Source: Candidatus Parcubacteria bacterium (GTDB lineage: Bacteria > Patescibacteriota > Minisyncoccia > Phycocordibacterales > Phycocordibacteraceae). Taken from it: a DNA stretch of 16,297 bases. Location: assembly GCA_022616215.1 (NCBI GenBank), contig JAKEFE010000026.1:1-16297 (forward strand). The letters are read 5' to 3'. Position 1 is the first letter of the stretch. Each line of letters opens with the position of its first letter. The notes under the pieces were generated by a model that had not been told where the DNA came from, did no database searches, and saw only the letters and a program-made list of their open reading frames with translations. Of the stretch, positions 13,537-16,297 are shown one piece after another. A program made the position numbers and the translations under genes.

Positions 13537-14046
13537 ATGCAAAATCCTATCGTATGGGCAATCATCGTTATCGTGCTTGTAGGTGCGGGATGGTTCGTTT
13601 TCCAAACTCCGGCAACTGCTCCTCTAGGAGAAACACCGTTAGAAGGCACGCCGCCGGTTTCCGACACTCCGGAAATTGAGTTACCAAGCGAAGAACCACA
13701 GCCGGCTCCTTCAGCACCTGTGGATGAGAGTCAGCCAGTGTCTCTAGTTACCGTGACATACACCGTAAACGGTTTTTCACCGTCTTCTTTGACAGTGAAA
13801 AAAGGGACAATGGTTACCTTCGTGAATCAAAGCGGGCGCACCATGTGGGTTGCCTCCGACGAACACCCGTCGCATTCACAATACGACGGCACAAGCCGGG
13901 GAGACCACTGTCCAAACAACGGCACCGTCTTTGACCAGTGTGCATCCGGCGACACCTATGCGTTTACGTTTAACAAGACTGGTTCATGGGGATACCACAA
14001 CCACACGAGCGCCGGCCACCAAGGCACCATTATGGTAACCGAGTGA
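13537..14046 (+). CDS. Anchored cupredoxin-like protein with His-rich metal site
   Basis: 169 residues: N-terminal anchor (about 4-22), a Pro/Glu/Ser-rich linker (about 24-70), then a cupredoxin domain (about 70-169). The domain has VNGFSPSSLTVKKGTMVTFVNQSG, MWVASDEHPSHSQYDG (His110, His113), ASGDTYAFTFNKTGSWGYHN and TSAGHQGTIMVTE. The type-1 copper Cys that normally follows the Y (Y.C..H) is replaced: the sequence reads Y-H-N-H (154-156), with a further His161. Two Cys (125, 135) flank a loop and may form a disulfide. It is thus plastocyanin-like in fold but probably not a classical blue copper protein; copper storage or sensing is possible. It heads a tight run with two DoxX genes and a phosphoribosyltransferase. 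Confidence 0.85.
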   Translation: MQNPIVWAIIVIVLVGAGWFVFQTPATAPLGETPLEGTPPVSDTPEIELPSEEPQPAPSAPVDESQPVSLVTVTYTVNGFSPSSLTVKKGTMVTFVNQSGRTMWVASDEHPSHSQYDGTSRGDHCPNNGTVFDQCASGDTYAFTFNKTGSWGYHNHTSAGHQGTIMVTE

Positions 14047-14047
14047 T

Positions 14048-14416
14048 ATGCGTACGGCAGATCTGCTTCTTCGCGTTGGTGTCGCTTTTGCATTTCTTTT
14101 TCCGCCCATAAATGCGTTTATAGACCCCTACGCGTGGATTGGCTACTTTCCGGCATTTATGCGCGACATCGTGCCAGAAATGGCCTTGCTTCACGGATTC
14201 GGACTCATAGAAATCGTTATCGGGCTTTGGATACTGTCTGGCCGCCGCATCTTTCTGCCGTCTATTGCCGCGACCGTCATGCTCCTCTTCATCGTGATCT
14301 TTAATTTCGGCGATTTTCAGGTGTTGTTTCGTGACCTTCCGATAGCCGCGGCGGCCCTTGCCCTTGCGGTACTGCACCGTCCGCGGCCGTTATCAACTGA
14401 ACCACCTACGAAATGA
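14048..14416 (+). CDS. DoxX-like membrane protein (first copy)
   Basis: 122 residues with four hydrophobic segments: after RTADLLLRVGVAFAFLFPPINAFIDP; LLHGFGLIEIVIGLWILSG; FLPSIAATVMLLFIVIFNF; and LPIAAAALALAVLH. The R-xG-x-F-(x)n-hydrophobic start and the GxxE-type helix 2 fit the DoxX/DoxX-like superfamily (quinone-linked or unknown function). It starts one base after the cupredoxin stop and ends overlapping the next gene by ATGA. Confidence 0.7.
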   Translation: MRTADLLLRVGVAFAFLFPPINAFIDPYAWIGYFPAFMRDIVPEMALLHGFGLIEIVIGLWILSGRRIFLPSIAATVMLLFIVIFNFGDFQVLFRDLPIAAAALALAVLHRPRPLSTEPPTK

Positions 14417-14868
14417 AATGGATTCTCCTTCTCATACCGCACGGTTTGGCGATTTTTATGTCAGTGGTGTTTCTTGATTCACTTCGGTATAAATTCTTCA
14501 ACCACGAAAAGACACAGGTGATTTTTGGAACGCTTAATGCGTGGGTGGCCACGCTCGGATTTCCAGGAACATTCGGAACGTCAGGTATTCTCAGCCAATA
14601 TGTGATTGGTTCGGTGGAACTCCTTGCCTCGGCATTGCTTCTTCTTGGCATCACTCCGACCCTTAACGCTCTTCAGGGCTTTGGCGCCATCGTTGCGTTC
14701 GCACTGATGACGGGTGCGGTGTCGTTCCATCTCTTTACACCGCTTGGGATAGACCCCAACCACGACGGAGGCGGACTCTTCGTTGCGGCGGTGCTTGTGT
14801 GGATTGCAAGTACTGTGGTTATGGTCATACGGCATCGCGACATTCTTGCCGTATTCGGGACACGATGA
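14413..14868 (+). CDS. DoxX-like membrane protein (second)
   Basis: 151 residues, four predicted helices (about 2-22, 62-80, 85-106, 121-139). The features FLDSLRYKFFNHEKTQVIFGTLNAWVATLG and YVIGSVELLASALLLLG, with a conserved-looking helix-2 Glu, are typical of DoxX-like proteins. The HLFTPLGIDPNHDGGGLFVAAV loop before the last helix is also common in that group. Translationally coupled on both sides (ATGA with 14416 and with 14865). It is not a recent duplicate of the preceding gene, as sequence similarity by eye is low. Confidence 0.75.
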   Translation: MKWILLLIPHGLAIFMSVVFLDSLRYKFFNHEKTQVIFGTLNAWVATLGFPGTFGTSGILSQYVIGSVELLASALLLLGITPTLNALQGFGAIVAFALMTGAVSFHLFTPLGIDPNHDGGGLFVAAVLVWIASTVVMVIRHRDILAVFGTR

Positions 14869-15527
14869 AAACATTACTGACGATTCCTGTCTCTTCCACA
14901 CAAGAGGAAGTCGTCAGCATGTTGAGAAAAGTCGGTGCCGTTAAAACAGACGGTCATTTTGTGGGCACGTCCGGAGAGCATATGAGCGTCTATGTGAACA
15001 AGGACGCACTCCTTACACATCCTCAAGAAACATCACGTATGGGAGAGCTGTTTGCTACGATGAGCAAGGATCTTCCAATTGATGTGGTCGTGTCTCCTGC
15101 GATGGGTGCAATCATCCTTGGGCATTGGACCGCGTATCACCTATTGCGCATAACTGGCCGACCTGTTCTGAGCGTCTATACCGAGAAAGACAAAAACGAG
15201 AATCAGATGTTTAAACGCGATTATGACAAGATAGTAGAAGGGAAAAACGTGCTCTTAATTGAAGATACCACTGCAACCGGTCTTTCGGTTCGCCGCTCAT
15301 TGAAGTCTATTGTGGAAGCGGGTGGGAACGTCCTTCGAGCGTGCGTCATGGTGAATCGAGACACAAAAAACATAACAAGTGAGGCAGTAGGCGCACCGCT
15401 CTCGTGGCTTGCTGAAATTCCTGCCGAAACGTATCCGGAGGACGATTGTCCTCTTTGTAAAGCACACATTCCAATACACACGACGGTTGGTCACGGAAAG
15501 AAATTTCTAGAGAAACAGACACGCTGA
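14865..15527 (+). CDS. pyrE: Orotate phosphoribosyltransferase-like enzyme
   Basis: 220-residue type I phosphoribosyltransferase. The PRPP-binding loop reads LIEDTTATGLSVRRSLKSI (from 131), DVVVSPAMGAIILGHWTAYHL (73-93) matches the PyrE N-terminal core, and VYTEKDKNENQMFKRDY (105-120) corresponds to the flexible lysine-containing loop. The tail DDCPLCKAHIPIHTTVGHGKKFLE contains a CxxC (195, 198) seen in a subgroup of PyrE-like proteins. Orotate plus PRPP to OMP is the likely reaction. Many CPR genomes lack a full pyrimidine pathway, so the substrate may be salvaged or different. The start at 14865 overlaps the DoxX stop (ATGA). Whether it is true PyrE or a generic PRTase needs its key orotate residues compared. 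Confidence 0.78.
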   Translation: MKTLLTIPVSSTQEEVVSMLRKVGAVKTDGHFVGTSGEHMSVYVNKDALLTHPQETSRMGELFATMSKDLPIDVVVSPAMGAIILGHWTAYHLLRITGRPVLSVYTEKDKNENQMFKRDYDKIVEGKNVLLIEDTTATGLSVRRSLKSIVEAGGNVLRACVMVNRDTKNITSEAVGAPLSWLAEIPAETYPEDDCPLCKAHIPIHTTVGHGKKFLEKQTR

Positions 15528-15532
15528 TGCCG

Positions 15533-15538
15533 TATACT
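15533..15538 (+). promoter_or_regulatory. -10 box TATACT, leaderless arrangement
   Basis: TATACT ends 8 bases before the ATG at 15547. A second in-frame ATG is at 15553 and no Shine-Dalgarno lies between. Confidence 0.5.
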
Positions 15539-15546
15539 AATCAGTA

Positions 15547-16297
15547 ATGGCAATGCAGTATGAGGGTCCGGTAGAACCGATTGCGTCGCATGAAGACGAA
15601 CTTGCGCATCTTCGCGCGCAAGTAGAAGCAAAGGAGCGGGAGCTTGAGGCAATGAAAAAAGACCGCCCGCGCGAGATGATTGCGCGCGAGCGCATTGTCC
15701 ACCATGTGAAAACCCCCGCCGAGCATGTGCTTGCGCCGGAGTTTCGGATGGCAGAAGAAGACATACAAGAGCTCGCGCTTAATCTGGAACCAGAGAGCGA
15801 TGACGCGACCATGGAGGAGCTACGCGGCGTTATGGAAACGCACGGCATACACAACGCGTTTTCTGTGCTTCGGAAACTCCGGAGCCCGCATCTTGAAGAT
15901 GATTTTCATCGATTCCTTGTCGCCTACCTTGTCGCCGGCATGGAGGTGAAAGGAATGAACGAAGGACAACCAGAATGGAAGGCGCTTCACATGACGCTCT
16001 ACAGCATTGCGCTTCCGGAAGTGAGCGCTGATGAGACCGACCGCAACAAATCATTCAAAGAGCTTGTCGCGTCTATGGAGCAGCTCTACGGCGGGATGCT
16101 TGCCGTAGAGGAGGCATATCACGGCGAACCACCGTACTTCACGCTTGAACTTGCCGTTCCTATTGATAAGCCGGAGCTTCGTTTTTATGCCGCCGTACCT
16201 AATGGAAGAAAAAATCTTTTTGAAAAACAAGTGCTTGCGGTTTTTCCCCACGCTGTTCTTGCGGAGGAACCAAATGACTACAACATTTTCACAAAAG
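15547..16297 (+). CDS. N-terminal part of probable VirD4/VirB4-type (T4SS/conjugation-like) ATPase, cut by window edge
   Basis: 250 codons open to the right edge. It begins MAMQYEGPVEPIASHEDE, with a short charged coiled coil (about 15-40), a helical region, and from about 165 DRNKSFKELVASMEQLYGGM...YFTLELAVPIDKPELRFYAAVPNGRKNLFEKQVLAVFP...EPNDYNIFT. This last block ('...F..sl.qlyGg...f.lEla......i.FY..vP...r...EkQv.a.fP.A...e..DYn') is the segment that precedes the ATPase domain in CPR proteins annotated as type IV secretion DNA-binding or HerA/VirB4/TraM-like ATPases. I recall it by pattern; the Walker motifs would lie outside the window. If it is a membrane-associated DNA-translocating ATPase, it would be a conjugation-like or host-interaction machine component. 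It starts a new transcription unit. Confidence 0.6.
   Translation, partial: MAMQYEGPVEPIASHEDELAHLRAQVEAKERELEAMKKDRPREMIARERIVHHVKTPAEHVLAPEFRMAEEDIQELALNLEPESDDATMEELRGVMETHGIHNAFSVLRKLRSPHLEDDFHRFLVAYLVAGMEVKGMNEGQPEWKALHMTLYSIALPEVSADETDRNKSFKELVASMEQLYGGMLAVEEAYHGEPPYFTLELAVPIDKPELRFYAAVPNGRKNLFEKQVLAVFPHAVLAEEPNDYNIFTK

Noticed and set aside
13465..13605. N-terminal extension of the DUF1653 protein
   Set aside because: It would overlap the divergent cupredoxin gene start and shows no family similarity before MNNKKSDEE.

Overview
The window reads as a chromosomal segment of a small-genome bacterium of the Candidate Phyla Radiation (Patescibacteria), probably Parcubacteria-like. This is inferred from the style of the proteins (short housekeeping enzymes, a zinc-module-less DnaX, a matrixin with a coiled-coil insert, an HTH plus LAGLIDADG-like protein of a type common in these genomes, and a CPR-style ATPase N-terminus at the right edge), from very tight packing with many ATGA overlaps, and from several genes whose only visible 5' signal is a -10 box 6-8 bases before the ATG. 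UGA is used as a normal stop (dprA, dnaX, the DoxX genes), so the SR1/Gracilibacteria UGA=Gly code does not apply. The exact lineage cannot be fixed from sequence reading alone.

Left part (1-6140), housekeeping: topA (minus, cut at the left edge after the active-site Tyr) and dprA (minus) form a dprA-topA pair. Divergently, 17 bases from dprA, serS starts a plus-strand run: serS, an FtsQ/DivIB-like POTRA membrane protein overlapping serS by 35 bases, and a tRNA-dihydrouridine synthase. A structured 132-base intergenic stretch (4977-5108) follows, then dnaX with a likely leaderless start.

Middle (6137-9785): a membrane-anchored matrixin-type metalloprotease is coupled to dnaX by an ATGA overlap. 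Next comes a compact operator/promoter region with interlocking inverted repeats and a perfect TATAAT, a frameshifted HTH plus LAGLIDADG-like gene that runs into the 5' end of a tRNA-Gln(UUG) gene, a tandem-duplicated YdeI/OmdA-type protein, and pyruvate kinase.

Right part (9827-16297), accessory: small single-domain genes in short operons. These are a 3-TM protein, SRPBCC/AHSA1, YCII-like, PhnB-type VOC, an NlpC/P60-like protein, a META-domain lipoprotein-like membrane protein, DUF1428, DUF1653 (minus), an anchored cupredoxin, two DoxX-like membrane proteins, an orotate-phosphoribosyltransferase-like enzyme, and the N-terminal 250 residues of a probable VirD4/VirB4-type conjugation/secretion ATPase running off the right edge. 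No stretch over 300 bases lacks a gene. No IS element, CRISPR array or rRNA was seen.

The points most worth following are the 7.03-7.84 kb locus (palindrome centred on the -10 box, A8 frameshift, stop codon inside a tRNA), the dus-dnaX intergenic structure with a minus-strand terminator, the leaderless promoter grammar, and the odd architectures of DnaX, the matrixin and the cupredoxin.
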